Source: Candidatus Roseilinea sp.
GTDB taxonomy: Bacteria > Chloroflexota > Anaerolineae > J036 > Brachytrichaceae
DNA: 64,000 bases
NCBI GenBank assembly: GCA_025998955.1
Contig: AP024676.1
Span: 3,410,001-3,474,000, forward strand
Direction: 5' to 3'
Shown: positions 9,742-17,929 of the stretch, one piece after another
How the letters are laid out: each line of letters begins with the position of its first letter
How positions within the stretch are numbered: the first letter of the stretch is position 1
Made by a program: the position numbers and the translations under genes
Notes under the pieces: generated by a model
What the model was told of the DNA's origin: nothing
The model's database searches: none
The model's input: the letters and a program-made list of their open reading frames with translations, nothing else

Positions 9742-10359
9742 TCAGCGCCGGAGCAGCTTCCAGGCGATGTTCGGCCCCATGCCCTGCCGGTAGGCCAGGT
9801 GCACCCACAACTGCGCCAGGTGCTCTAAGCCGATGGCTGCGCTGAGCGGGCCGGCATCCACTACGTCGAAGCCGATGCTCGACGCCAGCTCACCGACTAC
9901 CGATTTGGCCTCGGCATCGTCGCCACAGATCAGCATGTCGGCGTTTTGCTCGCCATAGCGCGGGTCGAGCATGTTGCCGCTGCCGGTGATGTTGAAGGCC
10001 TTGACCACGCGCGCGCCGGGGGCAGCGTCAGCGATCGCCTCGGCCAGTGAGCGCGTCACGCCGGGCGGCCGTTCGCCGAACCAGTTGTTGGCGTCTATCA
10101 CGATCTTGCCACGCAGGCTGCCGCAGGCGTGAATGGCGTCGAGCACAGCGATGCCCGGCACGGCGATCAACACGACCTCGCCGAAGGTAGCTGCCTCACG
10201 CAGGGAGCCGACGCGTGCACCGGGTGATTGCGCCAGCGCAACCTTCGCCTTCTCGCCGCTCGGGTCACGCGCGCCGAAGAGAATCGCGTGGCCGTGCTCC
10301 GCCCAGCGCCGGCCCAGCGCGCTGCCCACACGTCCTACGCCGATGATGCCGATGTCCAT
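9742..10359 (-). CDS. NADPH-dependent F420 reductase-like protein
   Basis: A 205-residue Rossmann-fold protein of the F420-dependent NADP oxidoreductase (Fno) family. It has an N-terminal dinucleotide motif GIIGVGRVGSALGRRWAEHG, then LFGARDPS, VVLIAVPG and IVIDANNWFG. ARVVKAFNITGSGNM is the conserved family segment. Fno transfers hydride between NADP(H) and F420, but many distant members have unknown substrates. It starts 39 bases after the end of the M20 hydrolase gene on the same strand, so the two are probably co-transcribed. Confidence 0.75.
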   Translation of the reverse strand: MDIGIIGVGRVGSALGRRWAEHGHAILFGARDPSGEKAKVALAQSPGARVGSLREAATFGEVVLIAVPGIAVLDAIHACGSLRGKIVIDANNWFGERPPGVTRSLAEAIADAAPGARVVKAFNITGSGNMLDPRYGEQNADMLICGDDAEAKSVVGELASSIGFDVVDAGPLSAAIGLEHLAQLWVHLAYRQGMGPNIAWKLLRR

Positions 10360-10398
10360 GACGACTTTCTCATCCCGCCTTGTGTGTGAGTGCGCGGT

Positions 10399-11646
10399 TC
10401 AACCACGCTGAATCCACGCCATCGCTTTGTCGGCCAGCTTGTCCAGCGCGCGCACGCTCATTTCGACGTGCTCCAGCTTGGTGTCTTCGATCGGGTTGTG
10501 CGAGATGCCGCGCAGGCTCTGCACGAACATCATGACCGTGGGCACGCCGGCGCGCGCCACCTCGGCCGCGTCGTGCAGTGGTCCGCTGGGCAGTTTGTGC
10601 GCCTTGCCCGCTATCTCGACGCAGCTCTCGTAGCACATCTTGATCAGGTCTTTGTTGAAGAGGATAGGCTCAATGTTCCAGATGCGGCTCCAGCTCACCT
10701 CGCATTTTTCCTCTTTGGCAAAGCGCTTGCTGGCCTTGACGGCGTCGTTGTACATGCGCGCCAGCTTGCTCGCGCTCAGGTTGCGCTGATCGAGGGTGAT
10801 ATCGCACTCGCCAACAACGGCGGTGACGATGCCGGGCTTGGTGATGCAACTGCCAACGGTGCACACACCGCCATACTTGTTGGCAATCGGACGAATCTCC
10901 AGGGCAAGCTTGGCAGCGGCGGCGAGCGCGTCGCGGCGCTTGTCCATCGGCGTGCTGCCGGAGTGGGCCGCCTGGCCGACGAACTTGATGGCATGACGTT
11001 CGACGCCAAACGTGCCCAGCACGGCGCCCAAGGGGAGCTTGAGGCTCTCTAGCACCGGCCCTTGCTCAATGTGCAGCTCCAGGTAAGCAGCAGCGTTCTT
11101 CAGCTCTTTCTTGCTTTTGCCCATCTGGTCAATGTCCACGCCACAGCGCCGCAGGGCGTCTTCGAGTCGGATGCCGTCTTTGTCGGTGCGATTGCGATCC
11201 TCGTTGGGCGTGGCGTGCCCACTACACGCGCTAGAACCCAGCAAGCTGCGCCCAAAGCGCGCGCCTTCCTCATCTGCCCAGTCCACCAGTCGCACGGTGA
11301 CCGGCGGCTTGCCCTGATATTGGTCGTTGATGCGGCGTAGCACTTCCAGGCCAGCAAGCACGTTCAGACAGCCATCCAGCCAGCCACCGTTTGGCACGCT
11401 GTCCATGTGCCCGCCGATCAGCAGTGCTTTCTTGCTCTTGCCGGGCAGGGTATACCAGGTATTGCCCGCTTCGTCGTTGTGAATTTCCAGGGGCATGCTG
11501 CTGGCCTTCTCGCGCAGCCAGTCGCGCGCTTTCAGCCAGGTATCGGTCCAGGCCACGCGCATCGCGCCACCGGTGTTGGGGTCGCTGGTCAACGCGCGCA
11601 GCTCCTGCAATTCTTGGACGGTGCGTTTCGGGTCGAGGGTGCTCAT
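10399..11646 (-). CDS. M20-family Zn-dependent hydrolase (N-carbamoyl amino acid hydrolase type), copy A
   Basis: A 415-residue metal-dependent amidohydrolase of the carbamoylase / allantoate amidohydrolase / beta-ureidopropionase group. Metal-site motifs: GGHMDSVPNGG (His, Asp), WADEEGARFG (Glu) and LELHIEQGP. C-terminal LPSGPLHDAAEVARAGVPTVMMFV carries the last metal ligand. Substrate is not determined by the sequence. The start is the ATG at 11646; TAGAAT ends 7 bases upstream, suggesting a leaderless mRNA. It is about half identical to copy B at 13866-15110. The arsR-sulP pair lies between the two copies on the other strand. Confidence 0.88.
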   Translation of the reverse strand: MSTLDPKRTVQELQELRALTSDPNTGGAMRVAWTDTWLKARDWLREKASSMPLEIHNDEAGNTWYTLPGKSKKALLIGGHMDSVPNGGWLDGCLNVLAGLEVLRRINDQYQGKPPVTVRLVDWADEEGARFGRSLLGSSACSGHATPNEDRNRTDKDGIRLEDALRRCGVDIDQMGKSKKELKNAAAYLELHIEQGPVLESLKLPLGAVLGTFGVERHAIKFVGQAAHSGSTPMDKRRDALAAAAKLALEIRPIANKYGGVCTVGSCITKPGIVTAVVGECDITLDQRNLSASKLARMYNDAVKASKRFAKEEKCEVSWSRIWNIEPILFNKDLIKMCYESCVEIAGKAHKLPSGPLHDAAEVARAGVPTVMMFVQSLRGISHNPIEDTKLEHVEMSVRALDKLADKAMAWIQRG

Positions 11647-11653
11647 GCGAAGA

Positions 11654-11659
11654 ATTCTA
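11654..11659 (-). promoter_or_regulatory. -10 box of M20 hydrolase A, leaderless spacing
   Basis: TAGAAT on the minus strand, 7 bases before the ATG at 11646. It is one of eight genes in this window with this arrangement. Confidence 0.5.
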
Positions 11660-11712
11660 GCGCTGCGCCGGCCGGCTGAAAAGTGCAAGGCGCGCGTTGG
11701 TGGAAGAAACCG

Positions 11713-11745
11713 TTATATTCGAATATATAAATATTCATATATAAT
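11713..11745 (+). promoter_or_regulatory. AT-rich palindromic operator and -10 box of arsR-sulP
   Basis: In a GC-rich genome this 33-bp stretch is nearly pure A/T. It contains a perfect 14-bp palindrome TATATTCGAATATA (11714-11727). Overlapping it is GAATAT-ATAA-ATATTC (11721-11736). TATAAT (11740-11745) follows at once, 13 bases before the arsR start. AT-rich inverted repeats of this kind are the usual binding sites of ArsR/SmtB repressors, so autoregulation is likely. Confidence 0.75.
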
Positions 11746-11758
11746 ACAGCAGCATTCG

Positions 11759-12103
11759 ATGAATCAACCGATCCACCAGTTCAAAGCGGAGTTTTTCAAG
11801 GCGTTAGCTCATCCTGCGCGCCTGGCCATCCTCGAGCAACTGCGCTCCGGGGAGAAGAGCGTGGGCGAGCTACAAGCGGGTTTGAACACCGATCAACCCA
11901 CCATCTCCCAACACCTGGCGCGTCTGCGCGTCAGCGACCTCGTCCAAGCGCGTAAGGAAGGCACGACGACGTATTACTCCGTGCGCGACCCGGCCATCTT
12001 CGAACTGATGGACGTCGCCAAGAAGATCTTCAACAACCAATTGGTGGATCGGCAGGCGCTGCTGCGCCAGTTGAGGAATGAGTCGCGCGGCCGAGCCGGA
12101 TGA
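11759..12103 (+). CDS. ArsR/SmtB-family transcriptional regulator
   Basis: A 114-residue winged-helix regulator. The core is FFKALAHPARLAILEQL, followed by the recognition helix region TDQPTISQHLARLRVSDLV and the wing ARKEGTTTYYSV. It has no cysteine at all, so it cannot use the Cys-based metal or persulfide sensing sites of ArsR, CadC or SqrR/BigR. Any ligand must bind through His/Asp/Glu or be different. The start ATG at 11759 is just downstream of a palindromic operator. The last codons overlap the sulP start by 4 bases, so it very probably controls the transporter. Confidence 0.9.
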   Translation: MNQPIHQFKAEFFKALAHPARLAILEQLRSGEKSVGELQAGLNTDQPTISQHLARLRVSDLVQARKEGTTTYYSVRDPAIFELMDVAKKIFNNQLVDRQALLRQLRNESRGRAG

Positions 12104-13851
12104 CACGTTCGATACGCGCGCTTCATCAGTCATCTCAGGGATCTGCAGAAGAGGTCTTGTCTATGCCTTTGCTCTCGTCGTTCGTTCGCATGTTGCGTGA
12201 GGAGTTCAATCGTTACAACCTGGCTGTCTTTCAGAAGGACTTGCTGGCCGCGCTAACGGTGGCGGCGGTGGCGTTGCCGTTGGCGCTGGCGTTCGGCATC
12301 GCTTCCGGCAGCACGCCGGCCGCCGGCCTGGTCACCGCCGTCATTGCTGGCATCGTGATCGGCGGCCTGTCGGGCGCGCCGTTCCAGATCAGCGGGCCCA
12401 CCGGCGCGATGTCCGCTGTGCTCATCCTCGTGGCCAACCAATATGGCTCACAGGCACTGCTGTTGGTAGGCGTGATGGCTGGCGCGATCATCCTGTTGAT
12501 CGGCCTGTTCAAGTTGGGGCGGACCGTGCTGCTCATCCCGCGACCGGTGATCACCGGCTTCACCAGCGGCATCGCCATCATCATCTTCGTCGGCCAACTA
12601 GGCAACTTCTTCGGCGCGAAGGTCGAGCCGGCACAGGTGCCGCTACTCACCGCATTGGGCGTGAGCGAGGAGAGCACGATGCTCAAGTTGCTCGGCTTCC
12701 TGCGCTTCGATTATCCGATCAACTGGCAGACGATGGTGACCGCCGGTATCGTGATCGCCATGATCTTCTTACTGCCGAAGTCCATCGGCAAGCGCGTGCC
12801 CGGCTCGCTGCTCGGTTTGATCGTCGCCTCGCTCATCGTCCTGGCGTTGGGCTGGCAAGAACCGGTGATCGGCGAGATTCCGCGCACCATCATCCTCGAC
12901 CAACGCTTGCAGCTGGACGCTGGGCTGTTGCAGGAAGTGCCGGCGCTCATCGTGCCATCGCTCAGCGTGGCTGCGCTGGGCGCGATCGAGTCGTTGCTCT
13001 GCGGCGCGGTGGGCAGCAAAGCGACCGGCAAGAAGATGGACGGCGATCAGGAGCTGATCGCGCAGGGCATCGGCAACCTGGTCATCCCACTGTTCGGCGG
13101 CGTGCCGGCTACAGCGGCCATCGCCCGTACCAGCGTGGCGATCAACAGCGGCGGGCAGACCCGCATGGTCAGCATCCTGCACGGCGTGATCTTGCTGCTG
13201 TGTGCGCTGTTCCTTGGACCAGTGCTGGCGCGCGTGCCGCTGGCGGCGCTGGCCGGCATGCTCATGGCCACGGCGATCAAGATGAACGAGTGGGAAGAGA
13301 TCCGCTGGATGTTCCGCCACCGCTTCAAGAGCGCTATTGCGCTGTTCTTCGTCACCATGTTCGCCACAGCGCTGCTCGACCTGACGCAGGCCATCATCAT
13401 CGGCGTCGCGTTGAGCGCCCTGTTCTACATCTATCGCTCTAGCAACGTCTCGGTGACGCGCAAGGAAGTGGACGTGAAGATGTTGCAAGCGCGGGGGCAC
13501 CAGATTGACAACACGCATCCCGACATCAACGTGGTGTACATCACCGGCCCGTTGTTCTTCGCCGCCGTGCAGGTCTTCCGCCGCGAGTTTGGCGATCATC
13601 AGTGCGCCCGCGTGCTCATCCTCTCGATGCGGGGCGTGCCGCTGATTGACGTGAGCGGATTGGAGCTAATCGAAGAAGTGCTCGAGGCGCAGCACGCCTG
13701 CGGCGGCGAGTTGATGCTGTGCGCCGTGCAGCCGGCCGTGCGCGAGATGCTCGATCGCTCGCGGCTGACCGAGGAGATCGGCGCGCACAACATCTTCTGG
13801 GCCGCCGATGCAGCCATTATCGAGGCGAACCGCCGGCTGAGCGCAGCGTGA
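12100..13851 (+). CDS. SulP-family anion transporter with STAS domain
   Basis: A 583-residue SLC26/SulP transporter. The membrane domain (about residues 45-440) has the family signature region GLSGAPFQISGPTGAMSA. The C-terminal STAS domain (about residues 455-570) has VLILSMRGVPLIDVSGLELI, with the Ser often phosphorylated in related domains. Members carry sulfate, bicarbonate or other anions; the substrate cannot be told from sequence. The ATG at 12100 overlaps the arsR stop as ATGA. A second possible start is the ATG at 12163, preceded by GAAGAGG. Co-transcription with arsR is almost certain. Confidence 0.92.
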   Translation: MTRSIRALHQSSQGSAEEVLSMPLLSSFVRMLREEFNRYNLAVFQKDLLAALTVAAVALPLALAFGIASGSTPAAGLVTAVIAGIVIGGLSGAPFQISGPTGAMSAVLILVANQYGSQALLLVGVMAGAIILLIGLFKLGRTVLLIPRPVITGFTSGIAIIIFVGQLGNFFGAKVEPAQVPLLTALGVSEESTMLKLLGFLRFDYPINWQTMVTAGIVIAMIFLLPKSIGKRVPGSLLGLIVASLIVLALGWQEPVIGEIPRTIILDQRLQLDAGLLQEVPALIVPSLSVAALGAIESLLCGAVGSKATGKKMDGDQELIAQGIGNLVIPLFGGVPATAAIARTSVAINSGGQTRMVSILHGVILLLCALFLGPVLARVPLAALAGMLMATAIKMNEWEEIRWMFRHRFKSAIALFFVTMFATALLDLTQAIIIGVALSALFYIYRSSNVSVTRKEVDVKMLQARGHQIDNTHPDINVVYITGPLFFAAVQVFRREFGDHQCARVLILSMRGVPLIDVSGLELIEEVLEAQHACGGELMLCAVQPAVREMLDRSRLTEEIGAHNIFWAADAAIIEANRRLSAA

Positions 13852-13865
13852 GGCGATCGCCGGTC

Positions 13866-15110
13866 TCAAGTCGCCAGCCACGCCATCGTTTTGTCGGCCA
13901 GCCGGTCGAAGGCGCGTACGGCCAGCTCAAGGTGCTCAATCTTCGTGTCTTCATCCTTGTTGTGCGAGAGGCCGCGCAAGCTTTGCACGAACAGCATGAC
14001 CGTGGGCACGCCCGCCCAGGCCATCTCGATCGCATCGTGACCAGGGCCGCTCGGCATGCGGTGCGAGGCGCCGTCGCCTACGGCCTCGCGAATGGCCTCG
14101 TCGCACAAATCCACCAGATGCGGGTGAAAGCGCTGCGGTGGCGATTGGTAGATCGTGCGCCAGGCGACGCCTACGCCTTCTTCATCGGCGATCCGTGCGC
14201 TCGCTGCGCGCGCCTCATCCACCATCGCTTGCAGCTGCGCGGCATCAATGTGACGCATGTCCAGGGTGATGGCACATTCGCCGGCGACAGCGGTTGGGAT
14301 GTCGGGCGTGTTGCGCACGCGGCCGTTGGTGCCCACGCCGCCGTGGCGCACTGCGATCTCGCGCACAGCAAGCGCGAAGCGCGCCGCAGCCAGGAAGGCG
14401 TCGTGGCGCAGGTGCATGGGGAAGCCGCCGGCATGCGCCGCAACGCCGCTGAAGACAAGTTGATGCCGCTCAATGCCGTAGCAGCCGATCACTGCGCCGA
14501 GCGGTAAACCCAACGCCTCCAACACCGGCCCCTGCTCGATGTGCATCTCCAGATACGCGCCGGCGTCGGCGGTCTGCCGATGCGCTTGCTCCGCCGTCGC
14601 GATGTCCACACCGAAGGCGCGCACGGCGTCGGGCAGACGCACGCCGTCGGTATCGGCGAGCCGGCTGACCCATTCGAGGTTCAGCCGCCCGGCGACGGCG
14701 CTGGAGCCGAACAGGCTGCGCCCGAAGCGCGCACCCTCTTCGTCGGCCCAGTCCACCAGGCGCACAGTGACCGGCGGCGTGCCCTGGCCGGCGATGCGCC
14801 GGAGGACTTCCAGGCCGGCCAGCACCCCCAGGCAACCGTCCAGCCAGCCGCCGTTCGGCACGCTGTCCAGGTGGCTGCCCATGACCAGCGCGCGGTGCGA
14901 TGCGCCGGGCAAAGTGGCCCACAGGTTGCCGGCCTCGTCCTGCTCAACCTCGACCGGCAGCTCGGCCAGCTTGGCGCGATACCACTCGCGCGCCCTGGCC
15001 CACGTCGGCGTCCAGGCCACGCGCTGCGCGCCGTTTGCGTCCGAGGTAAGCGCGGCCAGTTCGCGCAGGTCGGCGATGGCGCGCTGTGGGTTGAGTGAAG
15101 TTGACGGCAT
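13866..15110 (-). CDS. M20-family Zn-dependent hydrolase (N-carbamoyl amino acid hydrolase type), copy B
   Basis: A 414-residue paralog of the hydrolase at 10399-11646. Shared blocks include WADEEGARFGRSLFGSSA and DSVPNGGWLDGCL; here the site reads MGSHLDSVPNGG. The ATG at 15110 was chosen over an upstream TTG. TAGAAT ends 9 bases before the ATG. The gene converges on sulP. Two such enzymes in one region may act on different carbamoyl-amino acids from pyrimidine, hydantoin or purine breakdown. No hydantoinase or dihydropyrimidinase gene is near. Confidence 0.88.
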   Translation of the reverse strand: MPSTSLNPQRAIADLRELAALTSDANGAQRVAWTPTWARAREWYRAKLAELPVEVEQDEAGNLWATLPGASHRALVMGSHLDSVPNGGWLDGCLGVLAGLEVLRRIAGQGTPPVTVRLVDWADEEGARFGRSLFGSSAVAGRLNLEWVSRLADTDGVRLPDAVRAFGVDIATAEQAHRQTADAGAYLEMHIEQGPVLEALGLPLGAVIGCYGIERHQLVFSGVAAHAGGFPMHLRHDAFLAAARFALAVREIAVRHGGVGTNGRVRNTPDIPTAVAGECAITLDMRHIDAAQLQAMVDEARAASARIADEEGVGVAWRTIYQSPPQRFHPHLVDLCDEAIREAVGDGASHRMPSGPGHDAIEMAWAGVPTVMLFVQSLRGLSHNKDEDTKIEHLELAVRAFDRLADKTMAWLAT

Positions 15111-15119
15111 GACCAAACA

Positions 15120-15125
15120 ATTCTA
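15120..15125 (-). promoter_or_regulatory. -10 box of M20 hydrolase B, leaderless spacing
   Basis: TAGAAT on the minus strand, 9 bases upstream of the ATG at 15110. Confidence 0.45.
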
Positions 15126-15149
15126 TGCCGTCCAGCGGCCAGGCGCATG

Positions 15150-15863
15150 CTACGCCTGCGCCACGGCGCGCGCCAGTTTGCTCAGCACCGGCAGCGCGCA
15201 CCGCATGCGCGTCGCGCTTGCCTCGTCGGGCTGGCCGAACGTCGTGTAGGTGACGCGCGAGGTTTCGACCTCGAACCAGCCGAGCACCGCCCTCCGCAAG
15301 TCAGGCCGGTGCTTGGTTGGGTCATCACAGGCGAAGCGCGCGAAGAAGTCCGACGCGGCACGGCGCAGTTCGGGTGTCACCTGCGCGGCGACAGCGTCCG
15401 GCTGCGGGCTGGTAATGCGCGCTTGCGCATCGAAGGCGGGATCGCCGGTCGGCAACGTCGGCCATCGGCTGGCCAGCGGAGGCACATCTTCTTGAAGCCC
15501 AAGGGGTTCGATCGTCATCGGCACGGGTGCCGGCGCAGGGAGATCGAACGCGAGCACACAGAACGGGGCGCGCAGGTAAGGACGCGAGTCGCCCTGGGCG
15601 AGATACCAGGCCCGCTGCCAGACGGAAGCGGAATCACCGTTGATTTGGCCGCGAAGGATTAGGCGCTGCCATCGGCGGGCGACGCTTCTGGCCGGATCGC
15701 CCGACTCCTCCGACACATCCTCCTGCACGGGCAATAGCTGCAGCATCTCCGCCATGCGTCGTTGCCCAACGGTGTTGCGTTGCCATAGCCAAGTGAACGT
15801 AGCGCCGCCCAAGAGCAGCGCACCCAGACCGATCAGACCTTTCATTAGCGCTCTTCTTTTCAT
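15150..15863 (-). CDS. membrane-anchored protein of unknown function
   Basis: A 237-residue protein that I do not recognise. A basic N-terminus (MKRRALMKG) leads into one hydrophobic segment (LIGLGALLLGGATFTWLW, about residues 10-27), so it is probably anchored with the rest outside the cytoplasm. The soluble part has no cysteine-rich or catalytic motif that I can name. It contains a single notable FARFACDDPTKHRPDLRRA segment. The ATG at 15863 was preferred to a GTG two codons upstream because TACAAT lies 9 bases before it. The gene is divergent from tetR. Confidence 0.6.
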   Translation of the reverse strand: MKRRALMKGLIGLGALLLGGATFTWLWQRNTVGQRRMAEMLQLLPVQEDVSEESGDPARSVARRWQRLILRGQINGDSASVWQRAWYLAQGDSRPYLRAPFCVLAFDLPAPAPVPMTIEPLGLQEDVPPLASRWPTLPTGDPAFDAQARITSPQPDAVAAQVTPELRRAASDFFARFACDDPTKHRPDLRRAVLGWFEVETSRVTYTTFGQPDEASATRMRCALPVLSKLARAVAQA

Positions 15864-15872
15864 GCACACGCC

Positions 15873-15878
15873 ATTGTA
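15873..15878 (-). promoter_or_regulatory. -10 box of the 15150-15863 gene
   Basis: TACAAT on the minus strand, 9 bases from the ATG at 15863; near-leaderless. Confidence 0.4.
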
Positions 15879-15891
15879 TGAGCCTTCATAC
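15876..15891. promoter_or_regulatory. GTATGA-GCCT-TCATAC inverted repeat
   Basis: Perfect 6-bp arms with a 4-bp spacer in the divergent gap between the unknown membrane protein and tetR. It overlaps the -10 box of the former, a typical place for a repressor site. Confidence 0.4.
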
Positions 15892-15933
15892 TAAACAAAC
15901 ACTACACAAACTTTCACCAACCATTAACCATCC

Positions 15934-15961
15934 CAATTAATCATACCGGCCAGTTTAATTG
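15934..15961 (+). promoter_or_regulatory. probable TetR operator
   Basis: CAATTAA (15934-15940), 14 bases, TTAATTG (15955-15961). The right arm touches the tetR start codon. The symmetry and position fit a self-repressing TetR regulator, and the spacing suits a dimer contacting successive major grooves. Confidence 0.55.
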
Positions 15962-16594
15962 ATGAGCCAGCCACTCGCCATCGACATCGTCAAGCGCCGA
16001 CCGGGAAGGCAGCCGGTTGAGCTGGGCAGCGCGGAGGATACGCGCCGCGCCATCTTTCAACACGCCATGCGCCTGATCAACGAGCGCGGCTACGAAGCGG
16101 TGTCTATGAGTGACATCGCGCGCGCTGCTGGGCTGACCAAGGCGACGCTGTATTACCACTTCCCCAGCAAAGCCGACCTGCTCACGTCGAGCGCGCTGGA
16201 CATGCTACGCCGCGTGCAGCGCGACATCGAGCGCATCGTCAATGACCGGTCGCTCAGCGTGCGCCAGCGCCTAGAGCGTCTAGCGGTCGAGCGACAAAGC
16301 CGGCCGCTGGCTGCCACCTACAACGCCGCGATGATGGACGCGGCCATGCGCCAGTTGAGCCAGGTCCAACAGGCGCGTTTGCACGATGCGTTCGCACGGC
16401 TGAACGAACCACTGCTCCGGCTGGTGAAAGAGGGTATCGCCCAGGGCGAGCTGCGCGCCATAGACCCGGAGATCATCGCTCTGGCCTTTCGCCGTCTGTT
16501 CACCGAGCCGCGTCGCCCTTCCCCCGATGGAGACCACGAGGCAATCACTCGCGCGATGCTCGACGCCTTCTTTCATGGCGTCGCCAAGGAGTGA
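15962..16594 (+). CDS. TetR-family transcriptional regulator
   Basis: A 210-residue TetR repressor. The N-terminal HTH reads MSDIARAAGLTKATLYYHFPSK (about residues 49-69). The C-terminal ligand-binding domain resembles the TetR_C group with NEPLLRLVKEGIAQGELR. Start ATG 15962 (MSQPLAIDIV). It is 51 bases upstream of an MFS efflux gene in the same direction. The usual arrangement is that the regulator represses this transporter and is released by its substrate. Confidence 0.9.
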   Translation: MSQPLAIDIVKRRPGRQPVELGSAEDTRRAIFQHAMRLINERGYEAVSMSDIARAAGLTKATLYYHFPSKADLLTSSALDMLRRVQRDIERIVNDRSLSVRQRLERLAVERQSRPLAATYNAAMMDAAMRQLSQVQQARLHDAFARLNEPLLRLVKEGIAQGELRAIDPEIIALAFRRLFTEPRRPSPDGDHEAITRAMLDAFFHGVAKE

Positions 16595-16645
16595 CCGTCC
16601 GGTAGAGATCTGAGCTAACTGTTGTTTTCAAAGGAGTTTGCACGC

Positions 16646-17908
16646 ATGTTCGAGAGGAGAAGTAGCAAGGCTGCGCAATCGGCAGTGAAGGCCGGCCGCG
16701 GCGCGTTGACATTCATCTTCATCACCGTTTTCATTGACCTGCTCGGGGTGGGCATCCTCATCCCAATCGCACCGTTCATCGTGCGCCAGTTCAACACCGA
16801 CGCGCTGGCCGTGGCCATGCTCAGCGCATCGTATTCGCTCTTCCAGTTCGCAGCAGCACCGTTCCTCGGCTGGTTGAGCGACCGCTACGGTCGCCGTCCG
16901 GTGCTGCTGCTCAGTTTGCTGGGCACGGCGATCGGCTATTTCATCTTCGGCGCAGCGGGCGCGCTGTGGCTGCTGTTCCTCTCGCGGGTGATTGACGGCA
17001 TCACCGGCGGCAACATCTCCATCGCTCAGGCGTTCATCGCCGACGTCACGCCGCCGCAGGATCGCTCCAAGGCCTTCGGCCTGATCGGCGCAGCCTTCGG
17101 CCTGGGCTTCATCATCGGTCCAGCGCTGGGTGGCGCACTGAGCAACCTCAGCCTCTCCGCGCCGGCCTACTTCGCCGGCGGGCTGGCGCTGGCCAATGTC
17201 GCGCTGGGCTATTTCATCCTGCCCGAATCGTTGCCCGCCGAGCGGCGCACGCGCGAACCGCTCACCTTCGCCAAAGTGAATCCGGCTGGCGCGCTGTGGG
17301 ATGCGCTCAAGCGCCCCAACCTCACCGCGCTGCTGCTGGCCGTGTTCGGCTTCAACTTCGCCTTCTCCGGCCTGCAGAACAACTTCTCGCTCTTCACGCT
17401 CGAGCGGTTCGACTGGGGACCGAACCAGAACGCGATCCTGTTTAGCTTCGTCGGGGTGGTGGGGGTGATCATGCAGGCCGCCATCGTCCGGCGCCTGGTG
17501 CCGCGTTTCGGCGATCGTCGGCTGGCCATCTTCGGCATGGGCTTACAGGTAGTCACCTATGCGCTGATCGCTCTCGTCCCACAGGCCTGGATGCTCTTCC
17601 CGGTGCTCGGCGCACTGAGCATGGGCAACGGCCTGACCACGCCGACGTTGACCGGCATGGTGTCGAATCAGGTGTCGCATCAGGAGCAAGGCAGCATCCT
17701 GGGCGTGACGCAGTCGCTCGGCGCGCTCACGCGCGTGTTCGGCCCGCTGTGGGCCGGCCTGGTCTTCGACGCCATCGGCCCAGGCGCGCCCTACTGGACC
17801 GGCGCGATCTTCATCGCCGTCGCCATGGCGCTGATCATCGCTGGCCAGACGAAGGCGGCGCGCGCCCCGGCACGCGCCGCTGTAGGCGTGCAAGTAGCTG
17901 GGAAGTGA
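16646..17908 (+). CDS. MFS drug-efflux transporter, TCR/Tet type
   Basis: A 420-residue major facilitator with about 12 transmembrane segments. The loop 2-3 signature is [17 protein letters not shown] and motif C-like [17 protein letters not shown] lies in TM5; the order matches TetA-type proton antiporters. The ATG at 16646 has AAAGGAG 9 bases upstream and was chosen over an upstream TTG. Expression is probably controlled by the TetR protein next to it. Substrate is unknown and should not be assumed to be tetracycline. Confidence 0.88.
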   Translation: MFERRSSKAAQSAVKAGRGALTFIFITVFIDLLGVGILIPIAPFIVRQFNTDALAVAMLSASYSLFQFAAAPFLGWLSDRYGRRPVLLLSLLGTAIGYFIFGAAGALWLLFLSRVIDGITGGNISIAQAFIADVTPPQDRSKAFGLIGAAFGLGFIIGPALGGALSNLSLSAPAYFAGGLALANVALGYFILPESLPAERRTREPLTFAKVNPAGALWDALKRPNLTALLLAVFGFNFAFSGLQNNFSLFTLERFDWGPNQNAILFSFVGVVGVIMQAAIVRRLVPRFGDRRLAIFGMGLQVVTYALIALVPQAWMLFPVLGALSMGNGLTTPTLTGMVSNQVSHQEQGSILGVTQSLGALTRVFGPLWAGLVFDAIGPGAPYWTGAIFIAVAMALIIAGQTKAARAPARAAVGVQVAGK

Positions 17909-17929
17909 AGCTCACACCTTCAGCGGGTT

